A stretch of DNA of 64,000 nucleotides from Chytridium lagenaria. Lineage: Eukaryota > Chytridiomycota > Chytridiomycetes > Chytridiales > Chytridiaceae. The notes under the pieces are model-generated. The model had not been told where the DNA came from and searched no databases. It saw only the letters and a program-made list of their open reading frames with translations. The stretch covers positions 51,926-115,925 of the forward strand of contig JAHLKC010000132.1 of the NCBI GenBank assembly GCA_025449115.1, in the 5' to 3' direction. A program made the translations under genes and the position numbers. Shown here in pieces: positions 1 through 12,323 of the stretch (positions within the stretch are counted from its first letter, which is position 1; the number at the start of each line of letters is the position of its first letter).

Positions 1-1353
1 GAAATCAGGCAGACATATATGGGAGGGGTCGTTCAGGTTTCGGGGCTTACAGCATAGCTATGTTTGGTTTCGATGGTCGTTAACATTCAGCAATAATCCA
101 CTTTCATTAGTTCTTTATAAGATTATCTTATCTTCTCCATACTTTCTTCCTTTTGTTAGGTACAGAAATTCATATTTTTTTGATAATAATATCGCGGAGT
201 CGAAAAAGGGAATAAATACTTTCGAAAAATGTTATAAGGCTAAAAGGTAGAGAAATATGAAGTTAGACCTTCGCTATCTTAGCCTTTACCTGCGAAATGA
301 GAAATTGCGAGAAAACTAGAACACGGTTAAAAGAATTGAAGAATCTGTATATCAATTAGCCATATTTACCTTGCTCATGCGACAAAACTTTTTGATCACA
401 CTCACAGATCCCTTTTAGATACATCAGCAACGCCGCGACATTGGATATAGCTTAACCTCAAGGAGTTCTTCAACTGGTCCATGGCCAATAGGAACCAGTT
501 TCCTCCCATCCAATTCATAATATTATCCCGGCCACTTTAACCAGCGTCACAAATTGTACATCCACTTCTTTGTCTTCTAAAGGGGCTGACATACCGTCTG
601 TCTTTCTCTCGAACTCTCGCCATGAGTCTAGCAAGATCTTTTAAAAAAAAAAAGATCCGAGCCCCGTTCTTAATTAGCAGACCTATTATCATCGTGATTT
701 AACTTTATATATGCTCCGGCGACCAACAAAGCCCTCACCGCGTTGAAAGATTCACTGTAACGCTCCGGCGACTATCTAGTCGTAAAATCAGATTTGCGAT
801 AAGGATTAAAAGGCACCAAGATCAAGGTTCAAGAAATTATTGCCTAGTGCAATATGCAAGAGCCCGATCATAGTCCCGCATGCATTCCATTAATTGGTGC
901 CTCAAAAAGTAAATGGACTGTGGTTTCGCACCAATAGAAGCCTTCAACCGCTCCTCTTCTGATTTTCTAAGCTCTTCGTATCAATGTAGTCAGGACATAT
1001 TCATGCAACTCGGCAATCCTTCAGCGTGGAATCAAGTTTGGGTGAGGAACAAAGGAGTATCTCATCATCCAAACATATTTTCTGGAAAGTAAATATTTTG
1101 ATGGACCTTACGCTTGCACTGTACCGTCTCGCGAATCTCAAACAAATATTCGTTGATTATCAACGTAAATAGCTGTTAACCAAACATGAGGCGATATATG
1201 ATTAGTCTCTAACAAAACCTCGGATATTACATCGTTCTATAATTTACTTTTTCCCTACATATCGCTAACCATAAGAGAGTAATAATGACACATGCATTTC
1301 AACACCTTCAACATTTTACGTTCGGCATTTGGAGAACCGAAGAACACGGATAG
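1..1353. other. AT-rich intergenic DNA
   Basis: No open frame of useful length, tRNA-like fold or strong repeat is visible. A short AC/TATA-type sequence context precedes the first gene, but no element stands out enough to call a promoter. Confidence 0.5.
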
Positions 1354-2944
1354 ATGGCGGCAAGCGGATTTTCGGAGTTTTGCACACTCGAGACGTTACT
1401 GAAATGGATGTGTAACAATCCCCTAGACACTAACATAAACCGACCGACTTCGTCCTTTTGTACACCAAATAACTTATCTGCATCAGCGCAAATGGGCATC
1501 CCCCAACCCAACAACGACGGCACTTCACCAAAGGGCACCTACTTCCTTTTAGAGGCTGCCAGAGATCGTGCTGCTTACGATAGACTACTTGTCAACACTA
1601 TTGACCTTAGTCTTCCTGGAAACTACATCCCAGACTTCCCTCATAACAGCACAGCAAAGGCATCGGCCTTCTTTGATTCCATTTCATCCATTGCTGATCC
1701 GCTTGCAGACGCTCTTGTTGCAAAACATGGACCCGCATACCATCTCAAGGTCATGGACGAGGACGTTGACTATCTTGCTGAAGCCCTCAACCTTAAAGAA
1801 ATCCCAGCTTGGGTCAACCAGGATGCCATACGTCGAGGACAATTGTTCTTTTGGAGGAACCTTACCCTCATATTTGACATTCTTCTTCATCTCAGCCTTG
1901 CTAGTGAGTAACTTTATTGTTTTTCTGATAACCCTTCTGATCCAACTTCTCCCTTTGAAAGGTGGCTTTGGTGTTCCTCGAATCGATGCCGTCTTGCTTG
2001 CAACAGGCTACCTTTCCGATCCCAAAAGATCTTATCGTCGGCTTCTTGAAACCACCCAAATGTCAGCCGACGCAATGACGTTTGATGAGCTCGCAAAGGT
2101 CGGAGGAAAAGGATGGCGTCATGTTATCAAAGTCAGGCTTTTGCATGCAGGTGTTCGTCTTCGCATCAAAAAGGGTAAAAAGACTATTTTACCTGGAGCT
2201 CATGAGTCCGTTGAGCCCATCAACCAGGCTGATATGGTAAAAGCGAATCTCCTCATTGTTCCTTGAAGTTTGTTCCCTTACCATGTCTTTTAGAATTCCA
2301 CCCTTCTCAGCTTCCAAGCTGTCCTTCTATTGGGTCTCACTCGTGCTGGTCTCCGTATCTCCCATCAAGATGCGCAAGATTATACTGACGTATGGCGGTT
2401 CATTGGTCACCTTATTGGTGTGGAAGATTCCTCCAACTGCTGTCAATGGGGAGTTCGATGCCTCCATCTACATGCTCTTCAACTACGTCAAGAAGTACAG
2501 TCTTTCATCCCCCATCTCCCTCGCCAGCAAACCCCTCACTCACACGACAGCGCCATCGTCGTCGGCGACATTTCTACAACAAGGCAGAACCTTACTCCCG
2601 ATGAAGCAGAAAAGCTGAAGACGGCGGCCCGGGATTTATCAATGGGTGTGCTTACAGCGGTATCTGAGAATTCTCCGTATGGCATGGCGGTGGTTTATCA
2701 TGTTGCTTTGGCAAGATGGCTTGCAGGGGATGTTGTTTCGAATGAATTGGGATTGCCGAAGACCAATTGGTTTCATTGGCTTCGGGTTTATGTTAGGTTC
2801 TTGATCTTTAGATCGATTAGGAGTCTTTACTTTATTCCTGTGCTGGGGACGAGGCTGGTGAATAGGTTACCGGTTTTGGTGAAGAAGATGTTGGTGAAAG
2901 AAATTGAGAGAGTTTCGAAGGATGGAAAGGTGGCTGGGAAGTAG
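1354..2944 (+). CDS. mpaB/rubber-oxygenase-like (DUF2236) protein
   Basis: Three exons are read: 1354-1903, 1962-2236 and 2294-2944. Splicing restores a continuous frame at both junctions. The middle exon carries the family signature: a GGKGWRHVIKVRLLHAGVR stretch followed by EPINQADM. Exon 3 continues with FQAVLLLGLTRAGLRIS and DVWRFIGHLIGV. This is the core of the ER-bound oxygenase mpaB/rubber-oxygenase (Lcp) superfamily, whose characterised members are haem-binding oxygenases; the His of LLHA fits the conserved haem-ligand region. The C-terminal hydrophobic stretch (FHWLRVYVRFLIF) suggests membrane attachment. The substrate cannot be predicted. Within exon 3 the best homology moves to another frame between about 2430 and 2590 and then returns, which looks like two compensating one-base errors. 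The start at 1354 is the first Met of the frame and is not independently supported. Confidence 0.75.
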
Positions 2945-3671
2945 TGGGTGATTAGAAGATAATGTGGGGTTGAAATGGCTGCCTCTTTCTTTTGTATCGT
3001 AAAACAGAATAACTTCATCATCAGTAAATAAAAATAGCCCAAATCGCATCGTATGTAATTCATTCCTTTATAAAACTATCTTACACGTGCTCTTCTATAA
3101 TAAAGATCTATCTTCAATATAATTGTGGCATTTCACGAACTGTGTCAAGAATTTATTTGCCGAGCGTTGGGTAGAAGCCTGAGTCGAGGTTGTCCACTGG
3201 GCCGAGATTGATCTTGGCGACGATTGGATGGAAAGGTTTATATTTTTATTATTCTTAGCAGACGTGTTTCGTCATGAATATTTTGATAGTGCCCTTCTTG
3301 CGTCGAGATATTCCACTTGCATCAGCAATTTAATGTAATATCACCCAAAAGGCGATTCCTTGTTCATTGCAGATTTGCACTCTTTCCCTTTGATATGCAA
3401 TCTGAATCAAATTATCCAAGCTTGAATATTTACAAATCGGCTGAGACTTGAGACTTCCTGCTGGTTCTTTGGTGCATATTAAAAAATTACGGTAATAAAA
3501 ACGGCAAAGCAAGTATCATTTCGCAGAGACTGATATATTCCAACTGAGATAGCAAAATGCAAAATCAAAGGTGCTTTGATGAGCAAAGAAGAAAGCTGAG
3601 AGGCCAAAGCAAAAGATGAGGGCATTAAACATCAAATCACATGTCTCAAGGCATCCATCCTATCCGACACT
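2945..3671. other. intergenic region between convergent genes
   Basis: AT-rich spacer between the convergent oxygenase and peroxiredoxin genes. It holds presumptive 3' ends of both transcripts, and the only open frames are short and unconvincing. Confidence 0.5.
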
Positions 3672-4709
3672 TCATGCAGATTGGGGAAGCTTGGTAACGC
3701 GGAGGTAAGGCTTGATAGTCTTGTAACCGGGGAAGATCTGGTGGAATAAAATAACAGCGTCAATACAACGTCAAAATGTAATTAGAGGTCGGGACACTTA
3801 CCTTGGCAGCCTCGTCGTTAGACACGGATGCATGAATGATGACCTCCTCGTTGATGCCCTTCCAGTTAGCAGGAGTAGCGATCTTGTGCTGATCAACGAG
3901 CTGAAGCGAGTCAATGGTACGGAGGATTTCGTCAAAGTTGCGGCCGGTGGAAGCGGGGTAGGTGAGGATGAGACGGATCACGTTCTTGGGGTCGATAATG
4001 AAGACGGACCTAACGGTGAGAGGCATACCGACCTTGTCGATGTTGGTGGCATCTTGATGGTCAAGCATGTCGTAAAGGGTGGCGATCTTACGGTCCTTGT
4101 CCGCAATGATAGGGAACTTGACACTGCAGTTCTATAATAGATGATATGTTTTAAGAAGACGGACGGAATGAGCCCAGACGGAATGAGCGAGTGGGTAGAG
4201 GTAATGTGAATGCATTTTATGAGATAAGAAAAGACCAACCTGAGTCTCGTCAATGTCAGCAATCCATGCCTCGTGGGACTCGAGGGTGTTGCAGGAGAGA
4301 CCGAGAACCTTGACGCCGCGTTTCTCCCACTCGTCATTAAGCTTGGCAACCTGGCCGAGCTCGGTAGTGCAGACGGGGGCTTAAGAATGAGTGTGGGTAA
4401 GTAAAAGAAGAAGGACGCGGACGGTAAAATAAGGTCTTAATGCAGTTTAAAGAGATATCAACTCACTAAAGTCCTCGGGATGGGAGAAGAGGATGGCCCA
4501 GGCTCCTTGCTTGTACGCATGGAATGAGATCTCGCCCTTAGTAGTGGCGGCGGTGAAGGTAGGGGCAATATCTCCGAGACGCTGTTAAAAGCAAAGATCA
4601 GAGAGGACCATACACGTGGGTATCATGTTAAGGGCCATCCTTGGTCATGACGGAAAGTTGGATGTAGTCGCGGGAGCGAAGGTCTGCATGCCCATGCACT
4701 CACCACCAT
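3672..4709 (-). CDS. 1-Cys peroxiredoxin (Prx6 type)
   Basis: Thiol peroxidase that reduces hydrogen peroxide and alkyl hydroperoxides. Five exons join in frame with no break: 4709-4704 (Met-Val only), 4581-4467, 4379-4240, 4131-3802 and 3737-3672. The catalytic Cys lies in FTPVCTTEL, with the codon for its Thr split by intron 2. The long C-terminal extension typical of the Prx6/AhpC-TSA subfamily is present (GMPLTVRSVFIIDP, the Tyr-Pro of LTYPASTGRN, then TPANW). No second resolving Cys occurs in the usual 2-Cys C-terminal position. The predicted product is about 220 residues, the usual family length. No convincing mitochondrial presequence is seen, so it is probably cytosolic. The start is fixed by an in-frame ATG six bases before a GTGAGT donor; the very short first exon is the least certain part. 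Confidence 0.93.
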
Positions 4710-5441
4710 TTTAGTTTATGTTTCTGAACAAGAATATTTTTATTCACTTAAATTTATTTTACTTTCATTGATGCCGAGTTGCTAACTCGTACTCTTGAGC
4801 TTCACATTATCAACGGTTGATATGTTAAGGAGAGGGGAAATTGGCTTTTAGCGACAAAGATTACTTTATTTGTGAATAATGTTTGAAAATCAAATAGTGA
4901 GCGATTTTATTACGCATTTGTACCTCAGTATTGCGTGATCTCATTCCTCTTTTCGTTTATTAAGCAAGCTTTGGTCCAGCCAATAAGCATTTACGATGTT
5001 ATTCTATTATTTTATCCGCAAACATCGATACATCCATATGTGATGTGGGCGATCAAGTGGTTCAAAACGTCGTGACGGCCGTCCTTACACAGATACGTAT
5101 GGTAGCAATTTGGAAAAAACATCTTTGTCCATTTCAAGTTCAAATCTCACTTTCAAGGGGCCAGAGTGCTGAACTTCCAAGTGATCATGAATCGTGCATC
5201 ACTCAGACATAACATCCATTTATCATCCATTCATCCAGAAAGCATCCATCCATAAATTCATTCATCCCTCCATCCCTCCATCCATACAGCCACGTCTAGT
5301 CAAACCTCCCTCTTGCCTTTTGTACTATCTATTCAGAGCGTTAGCGCATGCAGAGCGTTAGCGCATGCATTCCTGAGTTGTTTTCTTTTATGGCGACCGA
5401 GCAGCATTTTTAAGAGAGTCGTGAAAAATTTGTTAAAAAGC
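4710..5441. other. divergent intergenic region with CATC-rich tract
   Basis: Shared upstream region of the peroxiredoxin (-) and the first Clr2-like gene (+). It contains an imperfect CATC/CATCC microsatellite-like tract around 5215-5285 and, near its right end, the 17-bp tandem duplication listed separately. No TATA box is obvious at a convincing distance from either start. Confidence 0.5.
5335..5368 (+). repeat. 17-bp perfect tandem duplication
   Basis: The unit agagcgttagcgcatgc occurs twice head-to-tail with no spacer, about 75 bp upstream of the Met proposed as the start of the Clr2-like gene. Each unit contains GCGCATGC and TTAGCGC. It could be a duplicated protein-binding site in the 5' leader or a simple replication slippage product. 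Confidence 0.9.
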
Positions 5442-8400
5442 ATGGAATTCTTTTCTCCTTCTGGACATCATACACCAACTCCTCAAAAGAAGAATAGTAT
5501 GATGGGTGCATCACCACTGACAGACCTACCACCTCCTCACTCTGACGGTGTGGAGAATGGACCTGTTGTAAATTCTTCTTGGTATAGGGCCAAGAAGGAC
5601 GAGGTGCTTCGCTACCTGCAAAAGTTGACTCCTCAACTGATTGAGGCTTATGAGGAGTACCCCGCGGGAATACCTGGAGTGGGCGAGGGGGATGGTGACA
5701 AACCTGCTGCTTCTGTCAAGTTTGGAAGGAATGTGGAGTTGACAGAGTTGCCTTTGAATTACACTCTTTGGTGTCAAAGGCGGACTGGGTCAAACCATGT
5801 TGATAAGTACCTCTATGGGCATCCTGGAGGAAATCGTTTTAGAAGGTATGAAATACTTGCTCAGTATATATTTGCTTTCCTTGATATTGCTGGAGCAAGG
5901 AAAGTTTTACTCACTTGTCACGTTTCAGTGTAATTGAATTTAAACCCCACCTGCTATGGCTCGCTACCGGCAGACAGGGCCGTTGCTCATGTTGTCTTTG
6001 CAAAAAGGGAGGCGTTCCTAGTGCTTCCCCCAAGGGCCGAAGGCAAACGCTCCCTGCATCGTCATCAACCCCGGTTTCAAAGGCCCGCAAACCGCAAAGA
6101 GCGACGGAAAGGTCAATTAGCCTCATTCTTTAATCTCCCGTATCTTTTTAAGCGAGTTTAAATTTTCGCCTTCATAATTAGCGGCGATTAACCTGTTTAT
6201 TCCCATTTAGGTATCCAAAAATGTCGAAAAGCGAAAGCCAGTAGACCCACCATTTTCCCTTGAAGAGTATGAGGCTAAACGAGCAAAGCGGCTTGATCAA
6301 GAAGTCGAGGTTATCGTGGGCGAAATGGAATCTCCAGAAGTGCAAGAATCTGGTGGCAAAAGAAAGAGAGCAGACGAGGGGATGAATGGTGAAGACTCAA
6401 ATGCGACCGACTCAAAGCCGAAAATACCTGTGAGCGAAGCAAAGCGCGTCAAGGTTTGGTGACTGTATTTTTTTTCCTATTCTGTTCATTTTGCTAACGT
6501 TTTTTTTTTCCTTATTCCTTCAGCATGTTTACGCAACGCCTGTGGACGATGAAACCTTGCAACGTTTGAGACATGGCGTTGAGGAGGTTTTGAGGTCGAA
6601 AGATTCAGAGAATCTTAGCTTCAAAGTTGTCTACGCCAAGGTCGAGAGTTTGGTCAACGTTCCGGAAGAATTCAGAAATGACGATTACAAAAAGAAGCTT
6701 GAAAACCTTATATACGAAGCCACGATCAAAGAGGTTCTTCTCATCTCAGATATTCGGACTGTTACCGCCACATCTGTGAGACTAGATGTTGAAAAGTTAC
6801 TCGCAGTTCGTTTCACCCACGACATGATAGAGTCCTTGAACACTCTTATTCGTCAATGCTTCAAGGAGATTTCTAAGATTAAACATGATGAGTCGGCACT
6901 CGAGATCTATACGAAGATATTAAAAAAATTATCGAGTTGTCCAAATCCTCTACTGTCGACCCGACAAATGTCTTGCTTCAACTGGAAACCAAGCTGAACC
7001 TTAGCCTCAAGCCTGCAAGGAAGGCGCTTCTCAAGCATATTGTTTCCGTTGCTGAGCGTGTGACTGACAGTAAGGCAAGTGCTACGATGGCAGAGGGACC
7101 AAAGGTTGTTGAAGAGGCCGCAAGCAAGATGGATGTAGATCCTGTGAAAACGCGCGGCACGATTCCTGGTGTTGATGCTAGCGCGGCTTTTGTGTCGAAG
7201 GCCTCTGACAAGGTGGACATTGGCTCTGAGAATGTGCCAGAAGGTATCTAGCGCTCTTTTAAAGAGCAGATTTTAATAGTCCCCTCTCCACTTTTTATGT
7301 TATATTTGCAATCCTTTTCCTTCGAGGTTTTTTTAACTGTTACATGTTACGGGCTTTTTTCTACCGACTCGTGAACTCTTTTTGTCACCTTCAAAATCGA
7401 TAAACCTTTAATTTATTTTATTTTCTTTTTGACCCCCCTTTTTTCAACACCGTTAATTGTTTGAAAGTCCTTTAAGTCTAATAAATGTGTTAGATGTTAT
7501 TTTGTATACCAAGTCCATTAAGGCATTCCTTGCTGAAGCGCGCGGTGCGGGTGCCGAACATGTGAAGGCTTTTGCGTTGGAGAAGATGAAGGCCAAGTTC
7601 ACGATTACCGAAGAAGAAACCGCGGTTGTGGATATCCTTATCGATAAGGAGATTGAAAAGGAGGCAACGGGTGGGGGAAAATGCGAAACCGGATGTTCAA
7701 AAAGAACCGGAAGATGCCAGTGCGCCCGATGTTGCTTTTGGCGCGACTGGCGCAATGGATGTGGATGTTGCACCTGTCGGCGTGCCGGATGAGGAGACGG
7801 CTCAGGTGGCGTTGGCTGGGGGCTTACCATATGAGGAGACCGCTCATGAAGAACTGGCTGAGGTAACGCCAGCGTTGGCCGCCATGCCTGTCCCGGCTGC
7901 TGGTGCTCTTCCTATTGAGTCTAACGAAGCGGTGCCTTTGATTCCTAAGGCTTCAAAGCCTCCGCCTACAAAGATGGCTAAAAATGCACTTCCTGCCGGG
8001 GCCAGATCATCTGTCAATGTGGCAACGTATAGGGTGGACGAAATTGTTTGGGTGGAAGCGATCTTGCTTCCGAAATACTGCCCAGCCTCGGTACCGTTTT
8101 TGGACGAACGTGGAGTCCTTCGACGAATGGAGACTGGATTTTTGAATGATGATATTGTTTTTTGGCCGGCAAAGGTTGTGGCAGTTGTAGGGACGGACCC
8201 GGACCCGACACTTTGGGGAACGCCGATTGTTCTTGATTCGAGCAAGAATGCAAATCATATTTTTGTAGGCACAACGGCGTTTTTCGGAAAAGATGTTGTT
8301 GTGAAGCGACCTGGGTACCTTGTGACCTTTCTCCATATACCTGACATCAAGTTTTCGATACCCGAGATCTACGTGACGCCATTCAGTGGTGTTGAAGTCC

Positions 8401-8904
8401 CCAAGTCCATCATCCTTTCCAGCAAGGCTCAAATCAAGCCGTATCTTGACGACCCTCTTTACGACATCACCATTGGCTCATTCCTTCTTGCCATCATTGA
8501 AGCACATTCATACGTGAGGGAGCTTGCTATCGCTAATATCCCGCCTGATCGTAATGTGACGCAAGTTCGTCTTGGGACTGAGGTTCTTCGCGTTGGGGAT
8601 ATTATTGTGACGTCGCTTGTTGAGCCGACGTCGCAGCTTGTTGTGGGGAAAAAGGACGTTGAGTCTTTTCTTTGCTGAAAAGTTTGTATGGAAGGGGGAA
8701 GAGGATATTGCTATTATGGGGGTGCCGGCTGTTGTTATGAGGAAGGATAATTATATTGTCAAGATTTCGAAGGGGCTGAAGAGCAAGAGGGCGAAGGTGG
8801 AGTTGAAGGATGTGGTGTGTCGATTTCATCATTCTTACGCGGATGTGGTGGTGGACGCGTGTCCGAGGAAGGGCGTCAAGCTTCAGTTGGGAGGACCATT
8901 GTGA
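5442..8904 (+). CDS. Clr2-like transcription-silencing protein, copy 1
   Basis: Exons are about 5442-5845, 5929-6110, 6211-6453, 6524-7243 and 7494-8904. The N-terminal half matches the Clr2 transcription-silencing domain: LPLNYTLW, then TGSNHVDKYLYGHPGG, NRFRS (Ser codon split by intron 1), FKPHLLWLATG and a CSCCLC cysteine cluster. In S. pombe, Clr2 is a subunit of the SHREC deacetylase/remodelling complex that silences heterochromatin. The middle (6530-6960) is helical and charged, and loosely recalls a DEK C-terminal domain. The C-terminal half starts at YRVDEIVWVEA and includes GTEVLRVGDIIV, the Clr2 C-terminal (BAH-like) region. Frame breaks are seen at about 6110, 6914, 7673 (run of G) and 8666 (run of T). 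The downstream neighbour is a paralogue 166 bp away in the same orientation. The Met at 5442 is preferred because no ATG opens the longer upstream frame. A nuclear chromatin role is inferred from the family. Confidence 0.75.
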
Positions 8905-9070
8905 ATACTTTTTTCTTATATATTTTGCTGTTTATGTGCGTGTGTACTTGATTTGGATTGCGTTGTAAGAGGAGAGTTGCTTGTGACTTCGATGTGTTTT
9001 TGTTTCGAGTTTCTTTGCCTACTATTATTTGTACTACCATATTGCTTTTACAAGTTGTCCGTTGTCCGTC

Positions 9071-12000
9071 ATGGTGAAGAAGAAGGTGGTGCTTAGTGAG
9101 GTGCCGGTTCCAACCGAGCGACGGCATACTCGTGAATGGGAAGTCTGCAAGCACGTCACTGCCGCCGGAGACTGATGCAGCCAACATTTCGAACATTTTG
9201 AATAGGGTAAACATGGGCCGTTGTTGACTTCCTGCTATTCCAGTAGACTCTTGAAGGATGATATCAGAATTAAAAGATCTTTGTCGTTTTTTTCCTTAAA
9301 TGTTATAGGATACTTGAGAACAAAAAGCTTGGGCCTCTAAATTCTCTAATCCTTTTTTTTTTTGGTTTTTTTTTTTTTTGGTTTATTACAGATAGCGGAC
9401 GCACTTAAAAATGCCTACATAATGCATCCGAACTTGTGCCTGGTCTTGATCTTGACCCTAACACGGACTTAAGCTTTACCAAGAATGCAAAACTTCCACG
9501 ACTGCCAAGAGATATCAAGTGGTGATTAGATTTTTGACCTATCGTCATTTTCTTTATTAAAAATTACATCCCAAATGTTTAACCAAAAGCTTTATCACAT
9601 TAGTATTATAGTTTAAGGTCTGGTAGTAAGCACTGCGATAGATATATTTATGGTCACCCAAAAGGGTAAGAAGATTAGCTTTCTATTGATATACATGCCG
9701 CTTAAATGTTGGAAGTTGACTTGGATATCATTGAAACGGTATTTAGAACTACACACAGATTCCGCAGTTCTACCGAATTCATCACACACATTCTATTTCT
9801 GATTTCTCCTGAGCACTCAAACTACAGAAATTGCCGTTGCGTTCTTTGCAAAGGTACTGACGGGAAGCCCATTCTCTACCCCTCATCGTCGTCGCCATCC
9901 CAAATGGAACAACCGCTGATTAACGAAGTGACGCCAGACCACATTGCAGACTTTTCAGATAATAACTCTGTACAGTCGTCGGATAACGACGTTTCCATCC
10001 ATTTGTCGGAACCCGAGTCGTTGCTAAAGGGGGGGCGGAGGGCTAGGTCGGAGGAGGGTCGGCGACCAAGCCGGCGAAACAGGGGGGGGCAAGGAGGTCG
10101 AAGAAGATTGCTGCTGTTGAGCCTGAATTTGAGGCGGGAGGAGCCTAAGGAGGAGAGGAAGATGGGGAGGGGGAGGCCGAAGAAGGATGCGCCAGAGGAT
10201 GAGGATGAGCTTCAAATGAAAGACGGGAATAAGAAGAGGATGGGGACGGGGAAGGTTGAGCGGACTTCTGTGAAGAAAGCGCGGCTGCAGAAAGGGCAGG
10301 GGGCAAAGGGCATAGCTTTAAAGAGAGGGGCGAAGGAAGAGACTGAAGAAACATACGAAATTGAAGATGACGATGAGGACATTTTTGATTTGGATGTCGA
10401 TTCGTCTAAGTTGGGAGGTAAGCTTTTGGAAATTACTTTTCATTCTTCATCTAATGATTGTGTTTTTATAATGGTGTAGCGACAAATAGAAGGGGACAAT
10501 CGAAACGGGCCTCCGGACGTGAGGCAAAGGCAAGTATTTCGCCGCGAAATACATTGGAAAGTACGGCCATGAGAAGAGATCCGACACCTCCAGAAGAAGA
10601 TGATGAGGATGTGTTTCAACCTCCAAAAGGTATAAATATATTCTTTCTTTAATGCTTATAATCGTGAAAAGGTCATAACATTCGGAAAAATCACTTTCCG
10701 TCACTTAAGGAGGTCAAGCGTCCAAAGTTTGGTAAGTTTTTTTCGCAGCTGACTTCTTTACAACGTGTGTGGCCTTTCCCATTTCTGGCTTAAGCATTTA
10801 CCACCATTAACCTCGATTAATATTCCGTTTTTTTTTTAAAAAATAAAATAAAGGTCAACCAAATAAACCAAGAAAGGGAACGAAGACTCATGTCCTTACT
10901 CCGTCTGAGAAAGCGTACGATATAGACTCCAGCGTCGAGAGCCTCCCGGATACCGACAGTCACGTTCCCACGAAACCCTCCTACCGTCCAGCATACCGAT
11001 GCAACGACGTTGTTTGGATTAAGGCCATGATGTCTTTGCCGTCATACCCCAAAATTATACGGGTGAAGCGCAAGGGTATGCAGGATGTCGTCGTAGATTT
11101 GACTAAATTTGTTGGTACCAATATCCTGTGGCCTTGCGTTGTGCGGGAGGTTTTTACTAGACCACCGTTTCATGATGTACTTGCTTGGGGGCTCAAGTTC
11201 CACTCAGATGGTGTTGCGAGCTCATCGATGGTTGCTCAGACGCTTTCAACGATACAAGATGATAGCTATCCGCCTGTTTATCAAGTCGTTCCGATATCCA
11301 GTCACGATCTTATTGTGAATGTAGACGAGGCACATCTCTTTCCCTTAGCGAGTGAAGAGATTAACGAAGTGTTCAAGCACTTTACCGAAAGAGATATTGG
11401 AGGACTTTCTCATTCTTCGAACTCTGATGATGCGTTGGACGCAGATCCTTTGCTCATCGAATACGTTCGAGCTGTTGTGTCAGCCAAACATCATGCGTTT
11501 ACAGCTTACAATCTCATAGGGGAACACTCAATAGTCTCGAATCGAATTGGGGATGAGGAGTTGAACGAGTGGACGTTCAGAGTTTTGCAGATGGGGGCGG
11601 AGGTTATTCATTTAGGAGATATCGTTCGAGTTCGATCTAGTGTTGTGAAGGAGCTTTTCCGAATTCCGCAGCATCCTCAACAGATTGACGCGATAAGAAC
11701 AGAAGAGTTGCTAATGGAAGTGCTTTATTTGATTGAGGATAGGAGTGGGATGGTGATGGTTGAGGGGGTGTGTTGTCATGTTGAGGATTTGGAGGAGGCG
11801 CCGGATTTGCAGGAGCCGCTGAAGGTGCGGAGGACGCGACTTAGCCATGATCGAACGAGGTTGCTATATGGGGTGCGAACACCTATCAAAGTGAATGACT
11901 TGAAGATATCGAGGGGGCCTAAGAATGGTGGGAACTCTGCTGTATTTCAGAGGATTAAGGTGAAGATGGATGATGTTTTGGGAAGGTTTTATGGACATAT

Positions 12001-12085
12001 TCCAGACATGGTGACGGATTGTAGATTGGGGACGAAGTTTGAGGGTAAGGGGAGTTGGGGAAAGGGGCATTTTCAGATCCAATAG
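9071..12085 (+). CDS. Clr2-like transcription-silencing protein, copy 2, with AT-hook
   Basis: Seven exons are reconstructed: 9071-9206, 9392-9521, 9618-9665, 9759-10417, 10480-10629, 10672-10731 and 10854-12085. Joined phases recreate the same N-terminal domain as the upstream gene: W-SGSKHCDRYIYGHPKG, FRSSTEFITHILFL, and the cysteine cluster CRCVLC. The linker is highly basic and acidic and carries an AT-hook core, GRGRPKK, at about 10170-10190, absent from copy 1. The C-terminal region begins YRCNDVVWIKA and continues with a BAH-like part containing GAEVIHLGDIVRVRSS. A nuclear chromatin-silencing role is inferred from S. pombe Clr2. The AT-hook suggests direct minor-groove binding at AT-rich DNA. 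Frame breaks occur in exon 1 near 9120, in exon 2 near 9435 and possibly at the run of eight G near 10083. The 5' end is the least certain part; the ATG at 9071 is the first in the frame. Confidence 0.72.
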
Positions 12086-12323
12086 ATTATGCGAATCAAT
12101 TGGATACAGGAAAATATTGGCTGTGATGTTCATTTTGTGTATATTTACCCTAAACTTGCCCCCCTTCCAACCTCAATTATCAGATTGCCTTTGATCAGTG
12201 CAAAGTGTTTTTTCAACGCGAACTGAAGTATAATATATTGCTTTGCTTTTATTTTCAATATTTCTCTTCAATATTTTGAATAATTTGGTAAAAAGAAAAT
12301 GCATAAAAAGACCACAAAGAGGT

